A stretch of 50,799 bases of DNA from Parageobacillus thermantarcticus (GCF_900111865.1 NZ_FOJS01000022.1:1-50799); one strand, 5' to 3'; shown: positions 25,183 to 35,165, numbered from the stretch's first letter. Notes: generated from the sequence alone by a model not told the origin. Program-made: numbers and translations.

Positions 25183-25900
25183 ATATACCGTTGCCCTCGC
25201 CGGAAATCCAAACACGGGAAAAAGCACATTGTTTAACGTTTTGACCGGATTGAGCCAGCACACCGGAAATTGGCCGGGAAAAACGGTCGTTTACGCGGAA
25301 GGGTTTTTTACGTACAATCACAACCGCTATAAAATGGTTGATTTACCTGGAACTTACTCTCTTTATTCAAATTCAGCTGATGAAGAAGTGGCGCGGAATT
25401 TTATCATTTTTGGAAAGCCGGATGTAACAATCGTTGTTCTTGACGCCACAGCGTTAGAGCGCAACCTGAACCTCGCCTTGCAAGTGTTGGAAATGACAAG
25501 CAGCGTCATCGTCTGCCTAAACTTAATGGATGAAGCGAAAAAGAAAGGGATCCGCATCGATGCCGGGAAACTAGCTGAAAAATTAGGAGTGCCGGTCGTA
25601 CCGATTTCCGCGCGCAACAAAGAAGGAATCGACGCGTTATTAAAAACGATCGATGCGATGGTGTGCGGAAAAATTAAAACAAAACCGATCGTCGTTCGGT
25701 ACAGTCCAGAAATCGAACAATGCATGGAAAAGCTGATTCCGCGCGTGAAAGAGGTTATTGGCGATGCATACCCTGCCCGCTGGGTCGCGCTTCGCTTGCT
25801 CGATGGGGATATGTCTTTGCTTCATGCTTTTTATAAACTATTTCCATCGAAAAAGGAGGCAACTGTATATGCATGCGACGGTTCCGCAAAATCGATTTAA
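25169..25900 (+). CDS. feoB: FeoB GTPase domain as a separate protein (split FeoB, N-terminal half)
   Basis: This product of about 243 residues has the G-protein motifs of FeoB: G1 GNPNTGKST, the G2 region, G3 DLPGTYSL and G4 NLMD. It also has the helical GDI-like region ending in LLDGDMSLLHAFYKLF. The frame then stops at 25900, whereas single-chain FeoB proteins continue into the transporter. ATG 25169-25171 overlaps the end of feoA. GTP hydrolysis by this part drives or gates Fe(II) passage through the permease encoded immediately downstream. Confidence 0.9.
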   Translation: MTTNEYTVALAGNPNTGKSTLFNVLTGLSQHTGNWPGKTVVYAEGFFTYNHNRYKMVDLPGTYSLYSNSADEEVARNFIIFGKPDVTIVVLDATALERNLNLALQVLEMTSSVIVCLNLMDEAKKKGIRIDAGKLAEKLGVPVVPISARNKEGIDALLKTIDAMVCGKIKTKPIVVRYSPEIEQCMEKLIPRVKEVIGDAYPARWVALRLLDGDMSLLHAFYKLFPSKKEATVYACDGSAKSI

Positions 25901-27263
25901 AGAGCTGTTGAACGAAGCGCAAGCGCTAGCGCCTGCCGATACGCGTGAACAAATCGTATCAGCCATTTTTCGCGCCTCCCAAGCGATTTGCGACGAAACC
26001 GTCACCTATGAAACGCAAGCGAAACAATACGAAATGGAAAAGCTAGACCGCATTTTCACTTCGAAATTATGGGGATTTCCGATCATGCTTGCGATGCTCG
26101 CAGTCGTTATTTATATCACGATCGCCGGAGCAAATATTCCATCCAACATGTTGGCAAGTTTTTTCACTTGGCTTGAAGGTTATTTGACACTTTTCTTTCA
26201 AACGCTCCATGCCCCTGATTGGCTGCATGGATTGATCGTACTAGGATTGTATCGGGGGACGACTTGGGTCATCAGCGTGATGCTTCCTCCAATGGCGATT
26301 TTCTTTCCAATTTTCGCGCTTCTAGAAAACTATGGATATCTTCCGCGCGTCGCGTTCAATATGGATCGCTTGTTTAAAAAAGCGGGAGCGCACGGAAAAC
26401 AATCGCTTACGATGGCGATGGGATTCGGATGCAACGCCGCCGCGATTATGTCGACGCGCATCATTGAATCGCCGCGCGAGCGGATGCTGGCCATTTTAAC
26501 AAACAATTTCGTCCCTTGCAACGGACGGTGGCCGACACTGATCTTATTATCTTCTTTATTTATGGCGGCAAATTATACAGGCGGATGGAAAACGTTTGTC
26601 ACCGCCAGCGTTGTCGTTGGGATGGTGCTATTTGGCATCGTCGTTACGCTTTCGGTTTCGTGGGTGCTGTCGAAAACGGCGCTGCGCGGCATTCCTACCC
26701 ATTATACGCTGGAACTGCCTCCGTATCGGCGCCCGAAAATATGGGATACCATTGTGCGCGCCACATTAGACAAATCCGTTTATGTATTAAAACGGGCGGT
26801 TGTTGTGGCCGCTCCAGCCGGCGCATTGACATGGGTGCTCGGAAATATTCATATCGGCGACACAACGATTCTCGCTTACTTGGCAAACTGGCTCGATCCT
26901 TTTGCCAAAGCGCTTGGGCTGGATGGCTATATTTTAATGGCGTTTATTTTAGGACTGCCTGCCAATGAAATCGTCTTGCCGATTTTATTCATGGGCTATT
27001 TATCAACCGGCTCGTTGACGGAGGTCGATGGTCTTCACTCGCTTAAGCAAATTTTCGTCGACCACGGCTGGACGTGGCTAACGGCGCTCAATATGATGCT
27101 GTTTTCCTTGCTTCACTACCCATGCGGAACGACGTTGATAAATATTTACAAAGAAACAAAAAGCAGAAAATGGACATTCGTCGCATTCGCCCTGCCCACC
27201 GCCGTCGCGATTGCCGTCACGTTTTTGACGACGTATATTGCGCGATGGTTTTCACTTGTTTAG
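25869..27263 (+). CDS. feoB: FeoB permease domain as a separate protein (split FeoB, C-terminal half)
   Basis: This 464-residue protein with about nine to ten membrane helices contains both Gate domains of FeoB: GFGCNAAAIMSTRIIESPRE with LTNNFVPCNGRWP, and GLPANEIVLPILFMGY. The C-terminal LLHYPCGTTLINIYKETKSR is also as in FeoB. It has its own AAAGGAGG site before ATG 25869-25871 and overlaps the GTPase gene by 32 bases in another frame. The good ribosome site and the extra 55-residue soluble helix at its N-terminus suggest a genuine split rather than a recent frameshift. Confidence 0.9.
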   Translation: MHATVPQNRFKELLNEAQALAPADTREQIVSAIFRASQAICDETVTYETQAKQYEMEKLDRIFTSKLWGFPIMLAMLAVVIYITIAGANIPSNMLASFFTWLEGYLTLFFQTLHAPDWLHGLIVLGLYRGTTWVISVMLPPMAIFFPIFALLENYGYLPRVAFNMDRLFKKAGAHGKQSLTMAMGFGCNAAAIMSTRIIESPRERMLAILTNNFVPCNGRWPTLILLSSLFMAANYTGGWKTFVTASVVVGMVLFGIVVTLSVSWVLSKTALRGIPTHYTLELPPYRRPKIWDTIVRATLDKSVYVLKRAVVVAAPAGALTWVLGNIHIGDTTILAYLANWLDPFAKALGLDGYILMAFILGLPANEIVLPILFMGYLSTGSLTEVDGLHSLKQIFVDHGWTWLTALNMMLFSLLHYPCGTTLINIYKETKSRKWTFVAFALPTAVAIAVTFLTTYIARWFSLV

Positions 27264-27293
27264 CCGCATCTGGAAGAAGAACAAAATATGGAA

Positions 27294-27370
27294 TTTATGA
27301 AACAGTTTTCTTTTCCGAAGACTTAAAGTTTGCTGATCTAGAAGTGGGATTTACACAAAATTAGGAGCTT
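27294..27370 (+). repeat. Short MITE-like repeat, copy F (internally deleted)
   Basis: GAATTTATGAAACAGTTTTC, then TTTTCCGAAGACTTAAAGTT, TGCTGATC and the right end TTTACACAAAATTAGGAGCT match copies G and I, but the AAAAGAAACGGCAAAAA part is missing. Confidence 0.65.
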
Positions 27371-27517
27371 GGAAGAAACGACAGTTATAGTTTTCTTTCA
27401 ACTTGTTTAAACAATATCCAAAGAGTGCAAATACTTGAGTCAGCATCCATAGCTTATTAAATTTGTTTAGCCATCTCCCTCCCCCGCCTTTTTGGAACAA
27501 AGGACGGGGGATTAAAA

Positions 27518-29185
27518 TCAGTAAAATCGATAGCTGTTTTTTTTCGCTTTCGCTTTATAGAGCGCTTGATCGGCGTGGCGGATCAACGCTTTCGGAGTGG
27601 CGCCGTCGGCGGGATAAACCGCGATTCCAATGCTTGTCGTCGCTCGAATGGTAAGATTTTTAATTTGATAAGGTTTTTGAATATTTTTATACAACCTTTT
27701 CGCAAACTTATTGACATCTGTTCGCTCTTTGATACCTTTTAACAACACTAAAAACTCATCTCCGCCAATTCGGCAAACAACGTTATTCGCACCAACGTTT
27801 TTCCTTATTCTCTCGGCAAACTGTTTTAACAGTTCATCTCCAATCTCATGGCCAAACGTGTCGTTGACGTCTTTAAAGTTATCCATGTCTAAATACATAA
27901 CGGCTAAGCCGTTTTTCGACCGCTTCGCTTCTTCAATGGATTCACCAACGATATCGAAAAACAATCTTCTATTCGGCAGCTTTGTCAATGGGTCGTGAAA
28001 CGCCAAAAATTCCAATTGCTTTTCATAATTAATTCTTTCCGTCACATCGCGGAAAATTCCTTGCATCGCCGGTTCTCCAGCAAATTCAACGGCCGATAAC
28101 GATACTTCCAAATAAACCGTTTTCCCATCGAGACGGACGAATTCCTCTATGAAAGGTTCTTGGGCATCGGAGCTGTTTTGCCATTTTTTCCACGCGATTG
28201 GAGTTGCGTCGCGAAAAAACTTCCATATTGCATTTCCGACTATATCTTGTTTCTGTTTGGCGCCAAGCAATTTTACCCCCGCCAAATTCGCGTAAACAAT
28301 TTTCCCTTCGTTGTTACATACGATAATTGCCTCAGGCAGAAATTCTACTAATTTCCGATAGCGTTCCTCGCTAGCCGCAAGCTGTTGTTTCATTTGTTCT
28401 TTCTCCGTAATATCTTTGGCAATGCAAAAAACGCCGGTAACTTGATGATTAACGATAATTGGCACTTTTTTTATTTGCAGATTCACTTTTTTTCCCGTTC
28501 GATGGTAAACGGATGCTTCATATTCTTTGGAATAGCCTTCTATTGCCTTCTGCAAATGCGATAATGCCCTTTCCCTGTCTTCGCGTGCGACAAAAACGGT
28601 AAATAAACGGCCGATCACTTCGTCTGCAGAGTACCCTAGTATCGTTTCGACTACCGGGTTCACGCGTCGAACCGTTCCGTGCAAGTCCAATTCAAAAATG
28701 ACATCCGTATTATGTTCAATTAACGACTGAAACCTTTGCTCGTTTATTTTCAGTTCCCATTTCGCTTTTTGCAATTCCTGCTCTTTCTTTTTTTGCTCCG
28801 TTACATCCCTCTCGACCGCAACAATGATGCCGCTTGTTTCATCTTCAAAACAAATGGGGATAAGAATCGTCTCCCTAACGAATGAACCGTTAGAAGTGAC
28901 GAAAGTATCTTCGTAAACTACGGTGCTTTTTGCTTCGATAGCTTGCTGGTATTTCGTTTTCACAACGGCAACTTGTTCTGGAGATAAAACATCCTCGAGC
29001 CGTTTTCCATAAACCGTTTCATCGACACCGATTTCATGACGCGCCGCTTGATTCATCCATATATAACGAAATGTGTCCCCGTCCGCTTTTACCACAAAAA
29101 CCGTATCTTTTATTGCATTCAAAATATCATTTAATATATCTAAGCAGTGAAATAAATCGGCTGATAATAATTTATCGTTATTCAC
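27518..29185 (-). CDS. PAS(x3)-GGDEF diguanylate cyclase
   Basis: This 555-residue soluble protein has three PAS/PAC units (about 15-130, 145-265 and 275-385; PAC ends RDVTEQKKK, KDITEKEQM and RDVTERINY). A GGDEF domain follows with the intact active site RIGGDEF and the usual FHDPLTKLPNRR entry. It should convert two GTP to cyclic-di-GMP in response to a ligand or redox signal sensed by the PAS domains. No RxxD inhibitory site is visible at the usual distance. No membrane segment is present. The start is GTG 29183-29185 behind AAGGAGGG. It lies 80 bases behind the LytTR regulator gene and is probably co-transcribed with it. Confidence 0.92.
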   Translation of the reverse strand: MNNDKLLSADLFHCLDILNDILNAIKDTVFVVKADGDTFRYIWMNQAARHEIGVDETVYGKRLEDVLSPEQVAVVKTKYQQAIEAKSTVVYEDTFVTSNGSFVRETILIPICFEDETSGIIVAVERDVTEQKKKEQELQKAKWELKINEQRFQSLIEHNTDVIFELDLHGTVRRVNPVVETILGYSADEVIGRLFTVFVAREDRERALSHLQKAIEGYSKEYEASVYHRTGKKVNLQIKKVPIIVNHQVTGVFCIAKDITEKEQMKQQLAASEERYRKLVEFLPEAIIVCNNEGKIVYANLAGVKLLGAKQKQDIVGNAIWKFFRDATPIAWKKWQNSSDAQEPFIEEFVRLDGKTVYLEVSLSAVEFAGEPAMQGIFRDVTERINYEKQLEFLAFHDPLTKLPNRRLFFDIVGESIEEAKRSKNGLAVMYLDMDNFKDVNDTFGHEIGDELLKQFAERIRKNVGANNVVCRIGGDEFLVLLKGIKERTDVNKFAKRLYKNIQKPYQIKNLTIRATTSIGIAVYPADGATPKALIRHADQALYKAKAKKNSYRFY

Positions 29186-29264
29186 ATTGCCCTCCTTATG
29201 TCACAAAGACTTATTTGTGCATTGCTGAAAGCACTGCCTCGCTGTCAAATCAATCAAAACGATA

Positions 29265-30005
29265 TCAAATGTCGTGAATCGCCAAAATTTTCTTTTGCAC
29301 TTCATTGATTTTTAATTTAGAAATGTAAGCAATTTTATGGCTATCAAGAAAATGGGCTAAATAAGTTTCCCCTGCTGGTTCAATTTTTACTATTTTTTTT
29401 AGATTGACAATGTATGAACGGTGAGTTTTGAAAAAATAATCATCCAATCTGCTCTCGATTTCGCTTAACGTTTCTGTCGTTTCATACCGCTCGTTCGAAG
29501 TATGAATAACCGTTTTTCGGCTTTCTTTTTCTATGAATAAAATATCGTCCAAAGGGAGAAACAGAATAGAACCTTGCGATTTGATGTCAAGTCTTTTGTC
29601 CTTCTTTCTGATGGATGAACAGTCTTGCCTGAATAATTCGATTAGCTTGCGGGCTTTTTCTAGGGCGTGGAAAAGACGAACTCGCTCGATCGGTTTGACA
29701 ATATAATCAGTCGCAGAAATCTCAAAAGCTTCGACGGCAAATTCGTCGTAGCCTGTTATAAAAATAATCTGCAAGGCAGGAACAGCCTGTTTGCATATTT
29801 TAACCGCTTCCATCCCGTTTAAGCCAGGCATGTTTATATCCACTAATACAATATCGGGCCTTTCTTCGAGCACAAGCCGGACAAACTCTTCCCCGTTCAC
29901 CGCTTCCGCGACAATTTTGTATTGCGGCAAAACATGAATAAAGTGGCGCAAAAGGGTTCTCGATGTTACATTGTCATCAGCAATAATAATTTTGAAGGAT
30001 TCCAT
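29265..30005 (-). CDS. LytTR-family response regulator
   Basis: This 246-residue protein has an N-terminal receiver domain (IIADDNVTSRTLL, phosphoacceptor Asp56 in VDINMPGLNG, and TGYDEFAVEAF). A linker of about 20 residues leads to a LytTR DNA-binding domain (ILFIEKESRKTVIHTSNERY, FFKTHRSYIVNLKKIVKIEP). Such regulators usually bind pairs of 9-base direct repeats and often control wall, autolysin or competence genes. No sensor kinase is adjacent; the kinase may be elsewhere, or the broken hybrid kinase at 33586 may once have been a partner. The diguanylate cyclase gene follows on the same strand. Confidence 0.92.
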   Translation of the reverse strand: MESFKIIIADDNVTSRTLLRHFIHVLPQYKIVAEAVNGEEFVRLVLEERPDIVLVDINMPGLNGMEAVKICKQAVPALQIIFITGYDEFAVEAFEISATDYIVKPIERVRLFHALEKARKLIELFRQDCSSIRKKDKRLDIKSQGSILFLPLDDILFIEKESRKTVIHTSNERYETTETLSEIESRLDDYFFKTHRSYIVNLKKIVKIEPAGETYLAHFLDSHKIAYISKLKINEVQKKILAIHDI

Positions 30006-30239
30006 TATTGTGTCCCCTTTCTATCCGTCTCTCCCTCGCGTCGCTTTCATGAACCGCAGATCGTGCACAATCTCATTATGAATGCATCCATCTATCCAAC
30101 AAATTGCAAAAATATTTCCAGCGGAATTAGCGAAAGAGGCTAGCTTCCGAAACTTTTCCTCCACGTTAAGTCTGACCTTCATATAAGTAAACGGTTACAA
30201 TTCATCTATTTACTTATAAAATCCTACGCAACGTTTAAT

Positions 30240-32291
30240 TTATAAAAAAACTATTTGTTCCTCTTCATTCAAAGCCGCCTTAACATAGCTTCGTGCTTTT
30301 TGAAAACTGTATTTGGCTTTGCCAATTTGAATCATCGTACCTTCCTTAGCAAGTCCGATTTGAATTATTTGATCGGACGGGACGACAATATGTGTCGGAA
30401 CTCCTATTTCTGAGCCTGTTTCTTTAATGGCCGCCCCGTGTTGCGCATAAGCTTCTCCTCCTCGCATTACCCCGTTTATTGTTAAAAAGCCGCCAGCATG
30501 AATTTTACAATTATAACATCCTTGTCCTAAAACCGCCACATCGCCGCTGCAATATATCGTGCTGTTTAGTGCATACATTAACTCTACATAGCCATTTCGA
30601 CCATCCGCGATGCGGTGCTTGGCCATCGCCCCTCTTATATCGGCCAGCAAAATGGCAAGCTGTTCGAACGAATGGCATTCATTTGGAGTATGAGAAAAGA
30701 AACAAAGGCGGAAATGTTTGGCGAGATCCCCCAAGCTACTGTCTAATGCACCATCTGCATTTTCACAAACTTCAATATATTGTTTTGCCGTTGTAGCCAA
30801 CAAACGAAATTTATCGCTTAACAGCAAGTTAATGAAAGGAAACAAGCCATTTTCGGTCGCTTTAAGCCGAGAAGACGCGATCAATCTTTTAATGGAGAGA
30901 ATGAATTTTTCCATCTGGTCTTCAATGACGCCTAGCAAGCGGATTAACTCGAAAACGAACGCATCGCTTTTTCCAGAAGAAATGGTGCTCCCAATCACAT
31001 TTTGCCGCACGAAGATTGCCTGTTTTGACATAATATTAGCGCGGTTCACATTTTGAAACACCGTGATATTTCCGTCCGCTTCCACGCTCATTCCATCTTC
31101 CACATTGCCTAATATATCGACGTCCCCTTTAAAACGGATATTACCCGAAGCGATATTTACGTCTCCACGATGAGTGAACTTTTCCATAATCGATACTTTC
31201 ACTAGCATTCCAGTTTGTTCTAAATGTGGACGTCCTCTTTCGATTGCAACAATTTTCGTACCGTCTTCCACTGCCGCAACTCCCTTGCCCAATTGAACCG
31301 CCACTGGATACGTCGGCTCAGGTGGAAGCGGCTCGTTTGTTACAGTTACGCCAGGCGTTCCAGAAATTGGCGAATGAACAACAGCAATCACTTGCCCTTT
31401 ACGGACAGAAGGAATGTTTTGTAATTCGCGAAAATCGACTGTGCCATCTTCACGAAGCCTAGGTCCTTTTTGATGGTTTTCTAAATTTATTTTTAATTCT
31501 ACCCATCCGTTTTTTCCTTCTCGTGGTTTAACACCTCTGGCGATCACAAAACGGTCGGCTTTTTTCGTTTTGATCGCCTTGGAAATTTCAATGAAATCAA
31601 AACCTCGAACAACGTTTAACTCTTTTAATTTTTGCAGTATTTGTTGATATTGCAGATCGTTTCGAACCTCAATTTGCTCTTCCGCGCTTAGTTCAATATG
31701 ATAATCAGGGGAAACGTCTTTTATCACAAAGCTTTTTTTCATTCCCGGCTCTACGTGCAAAATGGCGTTTAATTTGTTTTCGTCCACCGTTATGCTCCAT
31801 TTTGTTTCTATTATTTTTTCTTCATCTGTTTTTATTTCGAATTGGTCGGTTTCCGTCACGATAGTTGTCCCTGTCACTAATTGACCGTTTTTGAAAAGCT
31901 TAATTCCCTTTCCAACCGTCACCGTCGGATAACGTGAAGGAGATCGTTTACAGAAAATTTTTCCATCCTTTACCCACACTTTTCCTTCTAACTCATCTTG
32001 CAAAAAACGTCCGGGATTTTCCTGTTTCTGATGTGCCTCTTCCATATGAACAGCAGGCAAAGCGAAAACAGGATCGTTCATCGTGCCTTCAGCATGACGA
32101 TGATGATTTTGTCGTTTTTCCACTTTTGTTAATTTTACAATCGCAGGTTTAAATCTAATTCCCAAAATCCCTTTTTTCTCCTTTTGAATAACTTCCACAA
32201 CCACTTCCTCACGAGTGCTTTTCAACATCGCCAACCCCATATTGATTGCTTCCTCTACATTTCGCCCTTTGGAAATAATCGTTTTTCCCAT
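30240..32291 (-). CDS. FapA-family polymer-forming protein with Jag-N-like domain
   Basis: This 683-residue protein starts with a Jag_N-type domain (GRNVEEAINMGLAMLKSTRE and EKKGILGIRFKPAIVKL). It then has the FapA (DUF342) core with right-handed beta-helix repeats (VNIASGNIRFKGDVDILGNV, GNITVFQNVNRANIMSKQAI) and a C-terminal helical and beta region. FapA proteins are cytosolic, oligomerising and linked to flagellar assembly or cell-surface control. The Jag-N part resembles the N-terminus of KhpB/Jag RNA-binding proteins. It sits between c-di-GMP genes, consistent with a motility or surface-switching role, but no flagellar genes are in the window. Confidence 0.88.
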   Translation of the reverse strand: MGKTIISKGRNVEEAINMGLAMLKSTREEVVVEVIQKEKKGILGIRFKPAIVKLTKVEKRQNHHRHAEGTMNDPVFALPAVHMEEAHQKQENPGRFLQDELEGKVWVKDGKIFCKRSPSRYPTVTVGKGIKLFKNGQLVTGTTIVTETDQFEIKTDEEKIIETKWSITVDENKLNAILHVEPGMKKSFVIKDVSPDYHIELSAEEQIEVRNDLQYQQILQKLKELNVVRGFDFIEISKAIKTKKADRFVIARGVKPREGKNGWVELKINLENHQKGPRLREDGTVDFRELQNIPSVRKGQVIAVVHSPISGTPGVTVTNEPLPPEPTYPVAVQLGKGVAAVEDGTKIVAIERGRPHLEQTGMLVKVSIMEKFTHRGDVNIASGNIRFKGDVDILGNVEDGMSVEADGNITVFQNVNRANIMSKQAIFVRQNVIGSTISSGKSDAFVFELIRLLGVIEDQMEKFILSIKRLIASSRLKATENGLFPFINLLLSDKFRLLATTAKQYIEVCENADGALDSSLGDLAKHFRLCFFSHTPNECHSFEQLAILLADIRGAMAKHRIADGRNGYVELMYALNSTIYCSGDVAVLGQGCYNCKIHAGGFLTINGVMRGGEAYAQHGAAIKETGSEIGVPTHIVVPSDQIIQIGLAKEGTMIQIGKAKYSFQKARSYVKAALNEEEQIVFL

Positions 32292-32656
32292 TTTCGTCTA
32301 CCTCTTTTGAGAATATGAAATAAATAGTCAACTATCTGACCAGCCTTTTTGATCCAATTAATTTTTGTCCAAATCCTCATGTTTATGCGAACCCCGACTT
32401 CAAGTCCAGCAAACTCAGGACTTCGGAAAATAAAACAGCTTTGTGCCATTTCTTTTTACATAAATTTCCGAACTTCATCCAATTTTTCACCTTCACGATA
32501 AAATTCGCCAACCAACAGCTGGGTCTGTCTATTTTTTTTGTACATATTTTCTATGAAAATGCGCGCGCTTGGAGCGGCTATTTTCATGCCGGTGGAGAGC
32601 AAAGTGCGCTCAGGAACTTTTCTGTAAAACAGTAAGTTTTTAACTACAAACGCCTT
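32292..32656. repeat. Intergenic region with short MITE-like repeat, copy G
   Basis: About 32351-32480, in reverse orientation: reading the minus strand, GATGAAGTTCGGAAATTTAT, then GTAAAAAGAAATGGCACAAA, TTTTATTTTCCGAAG and GAGTTTGCTGGACTTGAAG. It is longer than the other copies (about 130 bases) with an insertion before the right end. The remainder, 32481-32656, has no recognised feature. Confidence 0.65.
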
Positions 32657-33376
32657 TTATAAAAATTTCTCCGGTTTTCCTAAAAGATAGCCTTGCGCCG
32701 CCGGCACTCTTAATAGTTTCGCCTGCGCCAAATCTACTTCTGTTTCAATCCCTTCTAATATAAGGACCATTTTTCTTCGACAATAATTTGCCAGCAAAGT
32801 GACGATTTGTTGTTTTTCCTCATTGATCGCCAAATCTTTGGCGAAATATCGATCCAACTTAATGTAACTCGGCTGGAACTCAATGATTTTTTGGAGCGTC
32901 GAGGCTCCTCTCCCAACATCATCAATGGCGATGTAAAATCCGTAACTTTTTATCATTTGTATTTTCTCTTTTAATTCGGCAACTTCCCAAATTTCATCTT
33001 CTTCTTTCGTTTCGTTTAACTCAAAGACAATTTGCCCGCTTGTTTCGGGGAATTTGCTAGTCAACTCGTCCAAAAAGCAGCGAAAGCGACCGTGAAGAAT
33101 CGTGGAAGGATAAATATTTAGAAATAACAATTTTTTATTTAATTGGGAAAAGGGAAAATGAGATACGGCATTTTTTATGGACGCGGTATCGAATTCGTAT
33201 AAATACCCTTCTTCCCTTGCTTTCCGAAATAAACTCTCGACATTTTCTATGCTCCCATTCGCTACACGAATTAATGCCTCGTACCCGAGTATATTCCAAT
33301 TTTCCAAATTCCAAAGGGGTTGATAGACATGCTCTAGTTGTTCTTCTATTCCCCATTCTTTCATGTGAAAATTCAT
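32657..33376 (-). CDS. Stand-alone EAL-domain protein (probable c-di-GMP phosphodiesterase)
   Basis: This 239-residue protein consists of a single EAL domain. Visible catalytic and metal residues are YEALIR (the EAL signature), Asn in FLNIYPS, Glu in FELNETKEE, AIDDVGRG (the DDFGTG loop with Val and Arg changes), IKLDRYF (Lys and Asp) and LEGIET. The metal ligands look intact, so hydrolysis of cyclic-di-GMP to pGpG is likely. The loop-6 substitutions could lower activity or turn it into a c-di-GMP receptor. It lacks sensor and membrane domains. Placed next to FapA and two diguanylate cyclases, it is the off-switch of this block. Confidence 0.88.
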   Translation of the reverse strand: MNFHMKEWGIEEQLEHVYQPLWNLENWNILGYEALIRVANGSIENVESLFRKAREEGYLYEFDTASIKNAVSHFPFSQLNKKLLFLNIYPSTILHGRFRCFLDELTSKFPETSGQIVFELNETKEEDEIWEVAELKEKIQMIKSYGFYIAIDDVGRGASTLQKIIEFQPSYIKLDRYFAKDLAINEEKQQIVTLLANYCRRKMVLILEGIETEVDLAQAKLLRVPAAQGYLLGKPEKFL

Positions 33377-33585
33377 CGTTTTCCCTCAATTCACTGCTTA
33401 AGCTTAATAAGTGAAACTAATATAATTTGTTTCGTTTTGTTTGTCTAACAACTTATTTGCATATTAGACAATATTAACTGCTTATCATAGACAAAAAAGG
33501 ACATTTTAAACAGTTATTTCGACTTTTCGCGACATGAATCTTGAAAAACAGACAAAAAAAGAGAACGATCCTTGCAAACAAAGAA

Positions 33586-34964
33586 TCAATTCTCTTTGTT
33601 TTTGTTCTGTGTAAATATTTGTTCTAGCTTTCGAAAAAATAGCCCAACTTCCAATGGCTTTGCCATATACTCCTTGAGCCCCTTTTTCGAAATTTTTAGC
33701 ATTTCCATTTCCAATGAAGCGATATCGGCACTGAAAACGATCACAGGAATTTGTTTTGTCCGTCCATCTTTCTGCAAACTTTCCAACACCTTATATCCAC
33801 TGATATCTCGAAGATGTATATCAACGAGAATAAGATCGAATCGCTCGCGAAACGCCATTTTTAACCCGTCTTTTCCGCAGTTGGCAGAAATTAAAGAAAA
33901 ATTGGGAAATGGTTCCAATATTTTTTCCATTAGCTTTAAATTAGCCTCGCTATTTTCAATATATAAAATTTTCTTTTCTCCCATTTGTAACAATCGCTTT
34001 TGATACAAATTCATGCCGCCTGAATAGTCTCCTTTTATCGCAGGAAGGCTGAACCAAAAATCGCTTCCTGCCCCTAATTCACTTTCTACTCCAATGGTTC
34101 CTCCCATGAATTGAATAAGTTGCTTCACCAATGCCAATCCCATACCAGTGCCGTCCACTTCCGTTCCTTTTATTCGATAAAATGGCTCAAAAATTTTTTC
34201 ATGCTCATTTTTCGGAATGCCAACTCCACTATCTTTTATGTGTATACATATGTTGCCCCCTTCGCTTCTGCCCGTAATCATCACCGTGCCATTGTCGCGA
34301 TTATACTTCACGGCATTATCTAATAAATTCAATAAAATCTGTCTAAATCTTGTCGGATCCGTATATACATAGTATTCGTCCAGCTGCGCTTGATTAACGA
34401 TTTTTATATTTCTTTTGTCCGCTAACGGCTGGATCAACTTGACGCTCTCGTCAATAACGGAGTCAAGCTTAATCACATCATAAGTGAGTTGTATCTCCCC
34501 TGTTTCGATTCTCGCAATGTCCAGCATTTCATTTACTAAATTTAGTAAATGTCGGGCGCCATTTAATATCGCTTGTACAAATTCCTGCTGCTGACTATTT
34601 AATGAATCGTCCATTTCTAACAGCTGAGCGAAACCTAAAATGCCATTTAACGGCGTTCTAAGTTCATGGCTCATCCGCGAAATAAGTTCTAACTTTGCCT
34701 GATTTGCTTTTTCTAATCGCTCTTTCGCATGAATCACCGCTTTCTCTACTGTTTTTCGTTCCCGAATATCAGCGGTGGAACCAATCATCTTGATCACTCC
34801 ACCATTTTTTATGGGGCGGAGACCAGTTAACCATTTATCTCCTCCTCATCATATATTTGTTTCCTTCCAAACTTTATATATTCCGTTTTTATTGGCAACT
34901 GCTTTATTAGGAAGTCATACACCTCTAAACGAAGCTCAGGGGTGGAAAAATCGGAAGGTATGAG
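33586..34964 (-). pseudogene. Hybrid histidine kinase/receiver, frameshifted and 5'-truncated
   Basis: The downstream frame (33586-34797, opening at GTG 34795) encodes the end of a PAS/PAC unit (MIGSTADIRERK) and a HisKA domain with phosphoacceptor His in SRMSHELRTPLNG. A HATPase domain (NLLDNAVKYNRDNG, DSGVGIP, GTGMGLALVKQL) and a receiver domain (LILVDIHLRDISGYKV) follow. The family sequence clearly continues upstream of the GTG as DKWLTGLRPIKNGG. It is then cut by an in-frame TGA at 34846-34848, and the PAS continues in another frame (EVYDFLIKQLPIKTEYIKF and KQIYDEE). A one-base slip in the GAGGAGGAGA tract near 34840 explains this. No start for the full protein exists, so it is probably inactive. 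Confidence 0.82.
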
Positions 34965-35046
34965 TCAACATTTGTGGAAGAAAGTTTATTATCTTTTCTT
35001 TGGGGAGGAGAATCCATGGAGAGAGGCGAGCATATGACGTGAAAAA

Positions 35047-35105
35047 GGACTCTCTTCCTGTATTGTAAAAAAATCAAAAAAAACATAAAGGAAGCAAGAG
35101 AGTCC
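35047..35105. repeat. Inverted repeat with A-rich spacer
   Basis: GGACTCTCTTCCT at 35047-35059 is repeated in reverse complement at 35089-35105 (AGGAAGCAAGAGAGTCC), with a spacer of about 29 bases that is nearly all A and T. It could be a weak terminator for the PhoE transcript, or fused ends of a lost insertion sequence beside the truncated kinase. Confidence 0.4.
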
Positions 35106-35165
35106 CTATGCAACAAGATACCATATCATCTTCCGCTTGCCAACATGGAAAATAGCGAACTTTCG

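Noticed and set aside
27485-27513. CCCCCG/CGGGGG hairpin after the PAS-GGDEF gene
   Set aside because: It lacks a T run on the relevant strand, so it is not listed as a terminator.
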